64,000 nt of DNA. It comes from Ischnura elegans (taxonomy: Eukaryota; Arthropoda; Insecta; Odonata; Coenagrionidae). The position numbers and the translations under genes are program-made. Location: positions 92,800,566 through 92,864,565 of the forward strand of contig NC_060251.1 of the NCBI RefSeq assembly GCF_921293095.1, in the 5' to 3' direction. This document shows positions 49,101 to 51,389 of this stretch, piece after piece. Below the pieces are notes generated by a model that made no database searches, had not been told where the DNA came from, and worked only from the letters and a program-made list of their open reading frames with translations. Positions within the stretch are counted from its first letter, which is position 1. Every line of letters begins with the position of its first letter.

Positions 49101-49889
49101 GCTGTCAGTCATCTTATGTTATGGTTTCTTAAAAAAATTGTTTGGCATAATTGTCATAATGAATTATCACCTTGAATTCTTGTAATTAGTCTGTTATATC
49201 TGAGTGCGATTATTTACTTTTTGTTGAAAATATTGTTTTGCTGATTTTTTTTTCATGCTCTTGGTGATCTGCACTGGCTGCATTTGTCTGCAATTCTAAT
49301 TATTTACTTATTTATTTATATTTATCTACCAATGCTGGAAATGTAGAAAGCTGTACATTTATTTTCTCACGGGCCCCAGTGCCTAAGAAAATAAGCGACA
49401 TTATTATTATTATTATCTTCTCCCTTCAAACTTAAATGAACATCATGTTTAATGTGGGGCACAGTGAGTATATGCTGATTATTTTTACAGGTCACGAGTA
49501 TGGCTGTCATCGGCAGTGGAGAGTTGTACATAGGGACCACATGGGGCTGTGTAGTCATTGCCGAGAGACGCTCCATGCGCCCAATCACAGTCTTCCGTCC
49601 ATACGAAGAGGAGGTGAGGGTAATAGTGGAGCTGAACCCTTGGCCTTCGTTGCAGTCCATCCAATCCCCTGCTTCCTCCAATTCATCCTCATCCAACCAG
49701 ACACCGGAGCGGTGTCCTTTGGTGGCCACTGTTGGTAGGGGCTACAGGAGCCTAATGGCTCGATACACTGACTTTGCTCTGCCCGCAACTCCTGATGACG
49801 GTGCGCAGGATGACCGTGGAGATGGTTCGAAGAGGTGTTCGTCGTACGTTTTGCTGTGGGCAGCTGGAGAACAGTGGGCTCCCATCTGA
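968..49889 (+). CDS. Lrrk: Leucine-rich repeat kinase, LRRK1-like (36 exons, 5' partial)
   Basis: This is a large cytoplasmic ROCO protein, a serine/threonine kinase with an internal GTPase switch. Family members act on Rab GTPases, vesicle traffic and the cytoskeleton. Thirty-six exons with GT-AG borders join in phase to 7977 bases (2658 residues plus stop). Domains by visible residue: ankyrin repeats about 10 to 315, leucine-rich repeats about 420 to 950, Roc about 1010 to 1240, COR about 1242 to 1705, an acidic linker to 1899, kinase about 1910 to 2225, and WD40-like repeats to 2658. Key motifs are all present: the P-loop (1015 to 1023), DFGGQ (1113 to 1117), THYD (1171 to 1174), the kinase Gly loop, Lys1948, Glu1992, the YRDLKSEN loop and DYG. 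The ankyrin N-terminus and RDLKSEN loop fit LRRK1/protostome Lrrk rather than LRRK2. Low-complexity inserts make it longer than human LRRK1 (about 2000 residues). The true start lies upstream of the window. Confidence 0.95.
1888..2041 (+). CDS. Lrrk: Lrrk exon 2, ankyrin repeat
   Basis: Residues 46 to 97, with a second ankyrin unit (DVTGQTVLYQACYLGNKKLV). A pyrimidine tract precedes the TTCAG acceptor, and the donor is GTTAGT. The following 1.5-kb intron carries a fold-back element at 3209 to 3446. Confidence 0.9.
3209..3446. repeat. Fold-back MITE in Lrrk intron 2
   Basis: Two arms of about 100 bases are inverted copies of each other. The left arm contains ACTGGTTTTGGCTGTTAC and the right arm the reverse complement of GACTGGTTTCGGCTGTTAC. 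A short AT-only centre separates them. Arm divergence is modest. No target duplication was fixed, so the transposon class is unknown. Confidence 0.75.
3572..4095 (+). CDS. Lrrk: Lrrk exon 3, ankyrin repeats and low-complexity insert
   Basis: Residues 98 to 272. An acidic start is followed by ISDGIQSIMSKLNL and an ankyrin unit (AETALHAAVRGGHHLIVSAL). Then comes a Ser/Gly-rich loop of about 40 residues before the next ankyrin helix, a type of insert that lengthens this protein. The donor AG|GTGGGT ends the exon in phase 2. Confidence 0.9.
4100..4870. repeat. GATTC-rich repeat interrupted by a hAT MITE
   Basis: The sequence on either side of the hAT MITE is dense in GATTC/GAATC words (about 4130 to 4215 and 4780 to 4850). 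It ends at the right with a reverse-complemented TAGGGATGTGTCGATTC, a hAT-like terminus. This looks like one older element split by a younger one. A second GATTC-containing sequence starting at AGGGATGGGTC follows at about 4884. Exact ends are uncertain. Confidence 0.5.
4459..4717. mobile_element. hAT-type MITE with 8-bp target duplication
   Basis: The 259-base element runs from TAGTGACTTAACTAGG to a closing CACTG, close to the common hAT terminus CAGTGGCGTAACTAGG. Both sides carry the octamer CTCAGGTG (4451 to 4458 and 4718 to 4725). No coding capacity. It lies in Lrrk intron 3. Confidence 0.75.
5275..5808 (+). CDS. Lrrk: Lrrk exon 4, last ankyrin repeats and first leucine-rich repeat
   Basis: Residues 272 to 450. 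Ankyrin helices (VELLLRHSARDDRCQALRVA, then GDEGLVALLLATKAH) are followed by a Ser/Gly-rich linker. The first leucine-rich repeat reads ITRLDVSDNSLRSLPLIIF. The donor AAG|GTAAGG is close to consensus. This exon marks the ankyrin to LRR transition. Confidence 0.92.
6487..7073. mobile_element. pogo/Tigger-like MITE
   Basis: The termini are inverted: the left begins CAGTGGAACCTCGTTAAAGC, and the right end in reverse complement begins CAGTGGAACCTCGATAAAAC. TA dinucleotides flank both ends (6485 to 6486 and 7074 to 7075). The start and target site match the pogo/Tigger branch of Tc1-mariner. There is no intact transposase in 587 bases. It sits in Lrrk intron 4. Confidence 0.85.
7168..7327 (+). CDS. 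Lrrk: Lrrk exon 5, leucine-rich repeat
   Basis: Residues 450 to 503. It opens with the LRR core LNVAQNKIEKLP and continues through an acidic insert to PVLEEILLQ, the start of the next repeat. The donor is GTGAGA, in phase 0. Confidence 0.9.
7551..7817 (+). mobile_element. hAT MITE family 1, copy 1
   Basis: This 267-base element starts CAGTGGCATAGCCAGG and ends with the reverse complement of CAGTGGTGTAGCCAGG. An exact 8-bp target duplication ACAGAGGG lies at 7543 to 7550 and 7818 to 7825. A second copy, in reverse orientation, is at about 60862 to 61115. Non-coding. Confidence 0.9.
8448..8505. repeat. Short hairpin repeat, left copy
   Basis: This copy contains GATGCAAATGCACGTCTGGGC and then CTGCATTAC. 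It matches 8818 to 8876 in the same orientation, on the other side of the TTAA element. The direct pair may come from insertion into a tandem repeat. Confidence 0.5.
8508..8812. mobile_element. TTAA-flanked MITE (piggyBac-like)
   Basis: The 305-base element has inverted ends CACGTTGCGTAC and (in reverse complement) CATGTTGCGTGC. TTAA stands at both borders (8504 to 8507 and 8813 to 8816), the piggyBac target signature. Related sequence occurs at about 5967 to 6040 in the opposite orientation. It encodes no transposase. Confidence 0.7.
8818..8876. repeat. Short hairpin repeat, right copy
   Basis: A hairpin-forming unit (GCCCAACAGATGCA ... TGCATCTGGGC) repeats the sequence at 8448 to 8505. Together they flank the TTAA element. 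Confidence 0.5.
8984..9267 (+). mobile_element. hAT MITE family 2, copy 1
   Basis: The element begins near GGGCGCACCCAG and contains long G and C runs near both ends. It is about 85 percent similar by eye to 41129 to 41386 over the interior (for example AAATCAGTACTGAATTGAA and TTTCTTTGAACCCAC). Target duplication is not clear for this copy. It ends about 30 bases before Lrrk exon 6. Confidence 0.75.
9296..9693 (+). CDS. Lrrk: Lrrk exon 6, leucine-rich repeats and Ser-rich insert
   Basis: Residues 504 to 636. Three LRR cores are visible: NNRLEELPEEIF, LDVSNNKLQVLP and LNVAFNLLRDLP. A Ser/Glu-rich insert of about 70 residues follows and could be a disordered, phosphorylatable loop. The acceptor is TTTCAG and the donor AG|GTTTGT. 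Confidence 0.93.
10530..10790. mobile_element. hAT-like MITE family 3, copy 1
   Basis: The right end in reverse complement reads CAGGGGCAGATCCAGGAT, and the left end TCGGATTTAGGGGGTGC is a worn inverted copy. Similar ends occur at about 31822 to 32145. Non-coding; no clean target duplication found. Confidence 0.55.
10840..11035 (+). mobile_element. 3' end of a LINE retrotransposon
   Basis: A short frame reads RTDRYGNSFYPRTMKDLYKC. This fits the usual C-terminus of LINE reverse transcriptases, which ends in Arg-rich residues, a Phe/Pro motif and a final Leu-rich segment. It runs into an untranslated tail containing CCTTTTAGGCGGCTTG and ends in TAGATG repeats, as many arthropod LINE tails do. 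Everything upstream of the last 20 residues is missing. Confidence 0.55.
11112..11262. mobile_element. Small MITE with TA duplication
   Basis: In this 151-base element the left end (CCGTATATGTCTGCATATAG) is inverted at the right end (reverse complement CCGTATTTCTCCGAATATAG). TA flanks both sides (11110 to 11111 and 11263 to 11264). C and G runs lie just inside the ends. Tc1/mariner-type target use. Confidence 0.7.
11350..11574 (+). CDS. Lrrk: Lrrk exon 7, leucine-rich repeats
   Basis: Residues 636 to 711. LRR cores LSALNLAHNAFTRIP and LTRLNLSYNK follow a charged spacer. The last Asn is split over the donor (AA|GTAAGC). The following 1.0-kb intron shows no recognisable element. Confidence 0.92.
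12590..12888 (+). CDS. Lrrk: Lrrk exon 8, leucine-rich repeat and Gly/Pro-rich insert
   Basis: Residues 711 to 811. The LRR core LKQLDLSHNQICCWPSLP is followed by about 75 residues rich in Gly, Pro, Ala and Ser, which interrupts the LRR solenoid. The donor is G|GTATGT, in phase 1. Confidence 0.9.
12889..16251 (+). other. Lrrk intron 8, no element recognised
   Basis: This is the second-longest intron of the gene (3.4 kb). It is AT-rich and unique by eye, with only a short AAT microsatellite near 14209. No exon with splice sites and no terminal-inverted-repeat element was seen, in contrast to most other introns here. Confidence 0.55.
16252..16511 (+). CDS. Lrrk: Lrrk exon 9, leucine-rich repeat
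   Basis: Residues 811 to 897. A basic stretch (IRSAILNAVCIHRRHLRL) leads into the LRR core LRTLILADNMLARIQL, then an acidic, Ser/Asn-rich insert. The donor is CCC|GTGAGA. The following 0.75-kb intron is unremarkable. Confidence 0.9.
17267..17423 (+). CDS. Lrrk: Lrrk exon 10, leucine-rich repeats
   Basis: Residues 898 to 950. Two well-formed repeats are seen: LSMLDISNNHLREIPLNIHE and LSVLNLSGNP. This is the end of the LRR solenoid. The donor G|GTAAGG ends in phase 1. Confidence 0.94.
17555..17765. repeat. Fold-back repeat in Lrrk intron 10
   Basis: The left arm contains CTCCATCTTC and CACCACATCGTTTGTCAGAG. The right arm is its inverted copy (reverse complement CCCCATCTTCCGGATTTCCACCACG, then TTGGTTGTCAGAGG). 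The centre holds a second pair of inverted CACCTGGCA words. About 210 bases, non-coding, class unknown. Confidence 0.65.
18577..18730. repeat. Fold-back MITE in Lrrk intron 10
   Basis: The left arm begins TAGCTAAATGAAACATTACA and is inverted at the right, ending TTTCATTTAACTA. The central GTTGTTACAACAAC is itself palindromic. About 154 bases. A target duplication was not settled. Confidence 0.7.
18933..19267 (+). CDS. Lrrk: Lrrk exon 11, end of LRR and Roc P-loop
   Basis: Residues 950 to 1061. The cap ICELPPQMGLLSRLWNLS leads into Roc. The GTP-binding P-loop is GVQGIGKTS (1015 to 1023), with Lys1021 and Thr1022. A Gly/Ser/Ala-rich insert of about 25 residues (1036 to 1053) stands between the P-loop and switch I, where human LRRK proteins have only a short loop. 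Confidence 0.95.
20267..20412 (+). CDS. Lrrk: Lrrk exon 12, Roc switch I region
   Basis: Residues 1062 to 1110. KGTNISTVGVDICDWVYEKK aligns with the Roc switch I region (TVGID in LRRK2). It is followed by a beta strand GAVVFR. The 1.0-kb intron before it and the 0.4-kb intron after it hold nothing recognised. Confidence 0.93.
20830..20974 (+). CDS. Lrrk: Lrrk exon 13, Roc switch II (DFGGQ)
   Basis: Residues 1110 to 1158. TWDFGGQREYYATHQYFLS carries the G3 motif Asp1113 to Gly1116. Gln1117 occupies the Ras Gln61 position, where human LRRK2 has Arg1398. The following intron is only 103 bases, the shortest in the gene. Confidence 0.95.
21078..21187 (+). CDS. Lrrk: Lrrk exon 14, Roc G4 motif
   Basis: Residues 1159 to 1195. 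The strand SPVIIVGTHYD holds the guanine-specificity motif THYD (1171 to 1174), the usual THxD form of ROCO proteins. A 165-base intron follows. Confidence 0.94.
21353..21492 (+). CDS. Lrrk: Lrrk exon 15, end of Roc
   Basis: Residues 1195 to 1242. VDAEKCGLPRVLDTIEVSCK matches the last Roc strand and helix, with the SCK stretch near the G5 position. Cys1205 falls where LRRK2 has Arg1441. The exon ends with RPPG, the Roc to COR link. Confidence 0.93.
21619..21876. mobile_element. TTAA-flanked MITE (piggyBac-like)
   Basis: TTAA occurs at both borders (21615 to 21618 and 21877 to 21880). The ends are inverted (CACATTTGCTG left, CACATTGCTGAAG in reverse complement right). 258 bases, no coding sequence, in Lrrk intron 15. 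The ends resemble those at 22549 to 22670. Confidence 0.7.
22060..22284 (+). CDS. Lrrk: Lrrk exon 16, COR domain start
   Basis: Residues 1242 to 1317. LLLEQRVPASYLALEEVVGHIA is the typical opening of COR (LLEQ-IP-SYL in relatives). It ends with LNQATAFLHENG. COR mediates dimerisation and couples Roc to the kinase. Confidence 0.94.
22549..22670. mobile_element. Short TTAA-type MITE
   Basis: The ends are inverted (CACATTCACTG left, CACATTTAGTACTG in reverse complement right). TCAA precedes (one change from TTAA) and TTAA follows. A central AAGAGCGAAGCTCTT palindrome is visible. 122 bases. Confidence 0.6.
22755..24130. other. Unexplained block in Lrrk intron 16
   Basis: This 1.4-kb stretch is richer in CG dinucleotides than its surroundings. 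It holds a 25-base tandem repeat (22831 to 22897), a TATCGATA word of the DREF type near 23401, and TGACGTCA (a CRE) near 24074. It has no long frame with splice sites. It could be an old insertion (CGTCGGCGG near the left, CGTCGGCAG near the right) or an internal promoter. Neither is shown. Confidence 0.35.
22831..22897 (+). repeat. 25-base tandem repeat, 2.7 copies
   Basis: The unit GTAAGTTGTGCTGTTGACAT plus TAAGA is repeated at 22831, 22856 and (partly) 22881. The first copy differs by one base, so the array is young. Confidence 0.85.
24383..24505 (+). CDS. Lrrk: Lrrk exon 17, COR core
   Basis: Residues 1317 to 1358. LKDLYFLDPQWLCDMLAHVV is the most conserved COR signature and is nearly identical in wording across LRRK proteins. 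The following 0.7-kb intron holds nothing recognised. Confidence 0.96.
25215..25423 (+). CDS. Lrrk: Lrrk exon 18, COR
   Basis: Residues 1358 to 1427. It includes the helix LLNKFEVALTWDSRTLLIPS and SLLPSEE, matching the LRRK consensus in which a Leu-Phe-Glu-x-Ala helix leads to a conserved LIPSLLP. The donor AAG|GTAAGA is strong. Confidence 0.95.
25536..25695 (+). CDS. Lrrk: Lrrk exon 19, COR insert
   Basis: Residues 1428 to 1481, basic and Ser/Lys-rich (WTGRHKKMPVSSASTIVG). The 112-base upstream intron has a weak acceptor (CAACTGAAG) with an interrupted pyrimidine tract. Reading through the intron would meet a stop at once. Phases fit on both sides, but this is the least certain exon border. 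Confidence 0.75.
26535..26776 (+). CDS. Lrrk: Lrrk exon 20, COR-B start
   Basis: Residues 1481 to 1561. An acidic, Ser-rich loop leads into RRLLLMSYFPSGFWSRLTTR, the COR-B signature. Tyr1529 matches LRRK2 Tyr1699, a known disease position. The 0.84-kb intron before it and the 0.7-kb intron after it look unique. Confidence 0.95.
27477..27637 (+). CDS. Lrrk: Lrrk exon 21, COR-B
   Basis: Residues 1562 to 1615. LLDVRAEWILWQTGMELRYL is the conserved COR-B strand pair. The exon ends in phase 2 with AG|GTATAC. A 695-base intron without recognisable elements follows. Confidence 0.94.
28333..28595 (+). CDS. Lrrk: Lrrk exon 22, COR-B end
   Basis: Residues 1615 to 1703. An acidic insert (VEGDEKESEEPIGYQ) precedes LLALAVDHIDILLEDWYPTL, a close match to the final COR helix of LRRK proteins. 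The donor is G|GTAAAA. Confidence 0.94.
28848..29305. mobile_element. pogo/Tigger-like MITE
   Basis: The left end (GAGTAGAAGCCCGGTTTAAC) and the reverse-complemented right end (CAGTGGAAGCCTGGTTTAGC) are inverted copies. TA lies on both sides (28846 to 28847 and 29306 to 29307). 458 bases, non-coding, in Lrrk intron 22. Confidence 0.8.
29562..29788 (+). CDS. Lrrk: Lrrk exon 23, COR to kinase linker with Cys pair
   Basis: Residues 1703 to 1778. VTRLVPCPRCLSSL contains a CPxC pair also found in LRRK1-type proteins, where a short strand after COR carries paired Cys. The rest is Ser/Gly-rich. The donor is GAT|GTATGT. Confidence 0.9.
30219..30364 (+). CDS. Lrrk: Lrrk exon 24, linker
   Basis: Residues 1779 to 1827, low in hydrophobic residues and rich in His, Ser and Asp (SQESCTSDGDSGVGPDSAGS). 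Likely disordered. Phase and splice sites support it more than similarity does. Confidence 0.8.
31174..31398. repeat. Fold-back MITE rich in TGATCA
   Basis: Inverted ends (CTATGCATGGTGAATGATCA left; CTATACACGGTGAATGATCA in reverse complement right) enclose many ATGATCATTC words. The TGATCA palindrome recurs about ten times. A plus-strand open frame through the right arm (His/Asp repeats) is a by-product of the repeat. Confidence 0.7.
31504..31720 (+). CDS. Lrrk: Lrrk exon 25, acidic linker before kinase
   Basis: Residues 1827 to 1899. A Glu-rich stretch (EGEEEDVDEQGPVVAEEAEP) is followed by FGWMVEECILAAYDRP and LNCPTHGDLQLAQIAPDT. The last part fits the segment just before the kinase in LRRK1-like proteins. 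Confidence 0.9.
31822..32145. mobile_element. hAT-like MITE family 3, copy 2
   Basis: The left end CAGAGGCAGATTTAAGG and the reverse-complemented right end AATCCAGGCTTTTTTTCTGG match the ends at 10530 to 10790. Non-coding, worn. Confidence 0.45.
32364..32651 (+). mobile_element. hAT MITE family 4, copy 1
   Basis: 288 bases from CAGTGGCGCAGCG to GTGCGCCTG, flanked by the exact octamer GACTGCAG (32356 to 32363 and 32652 to 32659). The interior (AAGGATTAATAAAATA, CCATTTATCTCAAAAATTT) recurs at 45682 and 57931. Confidence 0.92.
32870..33076 (+). CDS. Lrrk: Lrrk exon 26, kinase N-lobe
   Basis: Residues 1900 to 1968. The Gly-rich loop is LGRGAFGFVF (1921 to 1930). The ATP-anchoring lysine is Lys1948 in VAMKML. 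The loop between them (RLRGPNTWGD) is typical of the family. Confidence 0.96.
33886..34137 (+). CDS. Lrrk: Lrrk exon 27, kinase N-lobe and hinge
   Basis: Residues 1969 to 2052. Glu1992 (in ARQELNILLSLHH) should pair with Lys1948. The hinge is LALVLDLAPQGAL. The exon ends inside helix E (VLQAIILQ). The following 4570-base intron is the longest of the gene and is mostly transposon. Confidence 0.96.
34572..35527. mobile_element. pogo/Tigger-like element, 956 bp
   Basis: The ends are inverted (CAGGCGGTCCTCGACTTTCG left; CAGGCGGTCCCCGACTTTCG in reverse complement right). TA duplications lie at 34570 to 34571 and 35528 to 35529. The word CGACTTTCGTAC is repeated several times inside each end. Interior frames are broken and no transposase was recognised. 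Confidence 0.88.
35667..36450. repeat. GC-rich nested fold-back inside the hAT-like element
   Basis: Arms of about 170 to 180 bases are inverted copies (for example TTCTCCAATTCATGGGCGA and AAGCCGTAATTTTTTCAC in the left arm, both found reversed in the right). The centre is far richer in GC and CG than the genome here. It has smaller palindromes, such as CCGCCGTTCACGGCAC facing GTGCCGTGAACGGCGG. Confidence 0.85.
37321..37988 (+). pseudogene. Broken coding fragments of unknown protein
   Basis: Three plus-strand frames follow one another with stops or frameshifts between them. They start MPTRKDQKRLVLRVFDYL, then KTPKAAAVKSIPMQMAEKAS, and end with METEKLMLGLGELQKLLQ running to FPAIALC. The last 70 residues are all-helical in character, with a faint look of a TFIIS/LEDGF-type helical bundle. 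That is only a guess. They lie inside the hAT-like element and may be captured host sequence or its own decayed gene. Confidence 0.3.
38708..38852 (+). CDS. Lrrk: Lrrk exon 28, catalytic loop and DYG
   Basis: Residues 2053 to 2101. IIYRDLKSENVLVW gives the catalytic Asp2069, Lys2071 and Asn2074. DYG (2099 to 2101) replaces DFG, as in LRRK proteins. The DYG glycine codon is split by the donor G|GTAAGT. The RDLKSEN form is LRRK1-like. Confidence 0.97.
39070..39179 (+). CDS. Lrrk: Lrrk exon 29, activation loop
   Basis: Residues 2101 to 2137. Activation segment ISRLTLPSGTKGFGGTEGFM then APE (2122 to 2124). The Thr and Ser residues are candidate phosphorylation sites. It is separated by only 217 bases from the previous exon. 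Confidence 0.95.
39411..40443. mobile_element. Worn pogo-like element
   Basis: The left end TTGGTGGAACCTCAGTTATA and the reverse-complemented right end CAGCGGAACCTCAGTTGAAA are inverted copies, like the other CAGTGGAACCTC elements here. TA borders are mutated. About 1.03 kb without an intact frame, in Lrrk intron 29. Confidence 0.6.
40528..40650 (+). CDS. Lrrk: Lrrk exon 30, kinase C-lobe
   Basis: Residues 2138 to 2178. VDCFSFGMFIYELLTLHQPF is the helix F region (DxxSFG). It ends GGRPPLTHR. A 143-base intron follows. Confidence 0.95.
40794..41037 (+). CDS. Lrrk: Lrrk exon 31, kinase end and start of propeller
   Basis: Residues 2179 to 2260. MDLMALCWAQQPRDRPSASQ is the final kinase helix with the invariant Arg (RDRPSA). 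A Pro/Ala/Cys-rich stretch then leads to the WD40 region. The donor G|GTTGGT is weak but keeps phase. Confidence 0.93.
41045..41116 (-). repeat. CTGATGA / GAAAC motif repeat (Penelope-like tail?)
   Basis: On the minus strand CTGATGA is followed about 30 bases later by ATGAAACG, and the sequence ends in a TTATTATTA run. Such tails occur in Penelope-like retroelements, whose hammerhead ribozyme uses CUGAUGA and GAAA boxes. Stem pairing is not good enough here to call a ribozyme. Confidence 0.35.
41129..41386 (+). mobile_element. hAT MITE family 2, copy 2
   Basis: 258 bases flanked by the exact octamer CATAAATA (41121 to 41128 and 41387 to 41394). Inner ends GGGTGTACCCAG and, in reverse complement, GGGCGTACCCAG. 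Same family as 8984 to 9267. An isolated hAT-like end (CAGTGGTATAGCCAG) also occurs at 41535. Confidence 0.9.
42194..42217. promoter_or_regulatory. 24-bp perfect palindrome with CRE half-sites
   Basis: GCATGACGTGAT is followed directly by its exact reverse complement. Each half contains TGACGTGA, a CREB/ATF-type half-site arrangement. It is in Lrrk intron 31. It may be functional or the centre of a decayed fold-back; no longer arms are visible. Confidence 0.4.
42441..42657 (+). CDS. Lrrk: Lrrk exon 32, WD40-like propeller
   Basis: Residues 2260 to 2332. Strands YAELWLGRGAGRVDLLVAS and CIWLGDANGHVHGV have the W-x-G-x-x-x-G-x-V pattern of propeller blades in LRRK proteins. Confidence 0.9.
43825..43898 (+). 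repeat. tRNA-like SINE head
   Basis: These 74 bases have a 7-bp acceptor stem (TGGCTTG with TAAGTCA), a 4-bp D stem, a good A box and a perfect T arm (CTGGG, TTCGAAT, CCCAG). The anticodon stem does not pair, so it is more likely a SINE head than a working tRNA gene. An A and T-rich stretch follows. Same head type as 59564 and 63460. Confidence 0.6.
43947..44210 (+). mobile_element. hAT MITE family 2, divergent copy 3
   Basis: Begins near ATCATACCCAG and ends with GGGGGCAGCTGCCCCC and ACTGGGTACGCCC, the same end as the copy at 41129. The interior has drifted strongly. It lies within the Harbinger-like element. Confidence 0.5.
44221..44416. repeat. Fold-back with CTGATGA and GAAAC boxes
   Basis: The outer arms (AACTCTTTTCGGGAAATCAG left; reverse complement GAACTCTTCTCGGGATTCAG right) and inner arms (GCTGCCAATATTTCGATTGC facing AGAAGGCTTTCGAAACATTG) are inverted. 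A TATA-rich loop separates CCGGG and CCCGG. The right arm has CCTGATGACGACGG and then CGAAACATTGG, the wording of Penelope-type tails. CCAGGTC and GACCTGG could form an outer stem. Confidence 0.55.
45150..45392 (+). CDS. Lrrk: Lrrk exon 33, WD40-like propeller
   Basis: Residues 2332 to 2413. Blade strands VRSIVELQGLGRVVVGMSDG and SVFLVRSDSLP, with VVGMSDGSVFLV the typical blade core. The donor AA|GTACGT is in phase 2. Confidence 0.92.
45682..45994 (+). mobile_element. hAT MITE family 4, copy 2
   Basis: 313 bases, CTGTGGCTCAGCG to GCGCCTCTG, flanked by the exact octamer TGTTGTTG (45674 to 45681 and 45995 to 46002). Shares its whole interior with 32364 to 32651, with extra bases near the right end. 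Confidence 0.9.
46371..46576 (+). CDS. Lrrk: Lrrk exon 34, WD40-like propeller
   Basis: Residues 2413 to 2482. CELWCGESKGNISIYTIRDG is a clear blade (W-x-G-x-x-x-G-x-I). A Ser/Glu-rich loop (SSPATDSESGEESS) separates it from VWSYVYPG, the next blade. In LRRK proteins this loop is often long. Confidence 0.93.
47250..48060 (+). mobile_element. LINE endonuclease remnant
   Basis: A frame at 47258 to 47560 reads GDWNVSVG, then RGDKVVELRKRKNIFVRN, then GDMRRFQIDYIMVIQRFRNS, and ends ADADSDQDIHN. This is the apurinic-like endonuclease of a LINE, of the type often annotated as craniofacial development protein 2-like. The final SDH catalytic motif reads SDQ. Further out-of-frame pieces continue to about 48060. 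No reverse transcriptase is left. It sits in Lrrk intron 34, same strand. Confidence 0.8.
48257..48390 (+). CDS. Lrrk: Lrrk exon 35, WD40-like propeller
   Basis: Residues 2482 to 2526. CVVYHWEAKTRTILNRLDCS is a blade that ends the D strand, followed by SLKSISIEEHLSPGRCQ. The 1.1-kb intron after it has an ATT microsatellite at 49400 to 49416 and nothing else seen. Confidence 0.92.
49491..49889 (+). CDS. Lrrk: Lrrk exon 36, last propeller blades and C-terminus
   Basis: Residues 2527 to 2658 and the stop. VTSMAVIGSGELYIGTTWGC and VVIAERRSMRPITVFRPYEE are strong blade strands. A Ser/Asn-rich loop precedes CPLVATVGRGYRSLMARY. The protein ends YVLLWAAGEQWAPI, a closing strand. Confidence 0.95.
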   Translation, partial: VTSMAVIGSGELYIGTTWGCVVIAERRSMRPITVFRPYEEEVRVIVELNPWPSLQSIQSPASSNSSSSNQTPERCPLVATVGRGYRSLMARYTDFALPATPDDGAQDDRGDGSKRCSSYVLLWAAGEQWAPI

Positions 49890-51383
49890 GATTGATGAGG
49901 GAGTCTAAAGTGGAATTCCTTGAGCCGGTCGTTCTTCCACTAAAAGATGAGCTACTTGTCATGATCATCGTAAGTTGTCATAATCATCCTCATCATGCAA
50001 AAATATCAGGATAAATAATACATCTCCGTCTGATAGTTGTGTTGCCTGATATTTTTTTGACCCAATCAAGGCAACGGCCTCAGTTTTTAGGTGCAAAAGC
50101 AAGAGAATTTCCATCACTCTTGCCATGTTGAACCTCTTGCCTATGTTCACACCAATTAGCTGACACTCAAACCAGTGGCAGTTTGTTCTTCCAGTGCCTC
50201 CATGCTTTAGAGGAGCAGATTTTAAGGTTAATAGTGCAACTTTTGTTGCATTTTGATGTATTTCAGTGTTTCAATTAATCCCTATGTATTGAAAACAAAA
50301 GAATATTATTGATTATGTAGTGAAGAGAGAAAAAAGGAAAAGGATTTCACTAAAAAAATAGTTTTTGTTTTGTAAAGGGTCCACAGAGAAAAAAGAATTG
50401 TGATGTAGTCCTTAGAAAGTCTTCGGCTAGCGTAATGTGTTATTAATATTTTTTTTACTAAGTTGACTCAAGAGTAAAACTAAAAAAAAAACTACTTTTG
50501 ACTCACATGCATAATGGTAAGCTAATAGAGCCAATATTTTGCTTCTGCTGTACATATTATTAAATGTGTGGATGATATGGTTACCTTTGAGGGCCAATAG
50601 TGATGAATCTAGCTTGTCAAAAAATATAATTTTTGTGAGTGAATCTTAATGTTACAGGATCTAGTGAGGAGATGGCACTTATTTTATATCCTGCCATCCA
50701 AAACGTACATGTCATGGAAATCTACCAGTTGTTGTGTCGTGTTAATGTTTGCCTTGTTGGACTTGCAGTTAAATACTTCTGATCCTGTTGTGTAGAGAAT
50801 GTCTGGTAGGCTTTGTGTTTATAAACCTTGTGAGGAAATTGTCATTCCTCTCTATATGATCTCGTATTTCACTCACTGTCTAATTTTAACCATGTGCTGA
50901 TTTTTTTATGCCACTTTGTCAGGCAACTTGTCAGAGTGTTCTTTCTTATTTATTGCTGTATGCTGAAACTCAATTGTCCATATGTTCCTAAGTGATTTCA
51001 TACTGGCATATCCTGAAGTGTGTTCACGTGGTCATAGCATTGCAATGCACCTGATGTTCAAATGACATTTTCTCGTATTGGGTGTGATTGTTATATACAT
51101 ATATATAAGTATCACTGTGATCATTCGGTAATATACCTATGTTTTGTACTTGGTTTATAAGGCTGTGCATTAACGAGCAGCTGAACATCAGTATTCCAGT
51201 TGACGCATTTTTGTTTTTTAATGTATTGCGTATCGTGTCATGAACCCTATTTTGCAGACCCTCTATCAAATAAGGCAGAAGAAAAGGCAGAATTAATGCC
51301 TTACCAAATGATATTAAAATGCCACTGCAATTGTGATAAATATAAGGGAGAATGTTATGAGGAATCTCTCAAAAATTTTATTT

Positions 51384-51389
51384 AATAAA
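51384..51389 (+). terminator. Lrrk: Possible Lrrk polyadenylation signal
   Basis: This is the first AATAAA seen downstream of the Lrrk stop (about 1.5 kb away). An ATTAAA near 50560 is an alternative. No transcript evidence is available. Confidence 0.3.
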
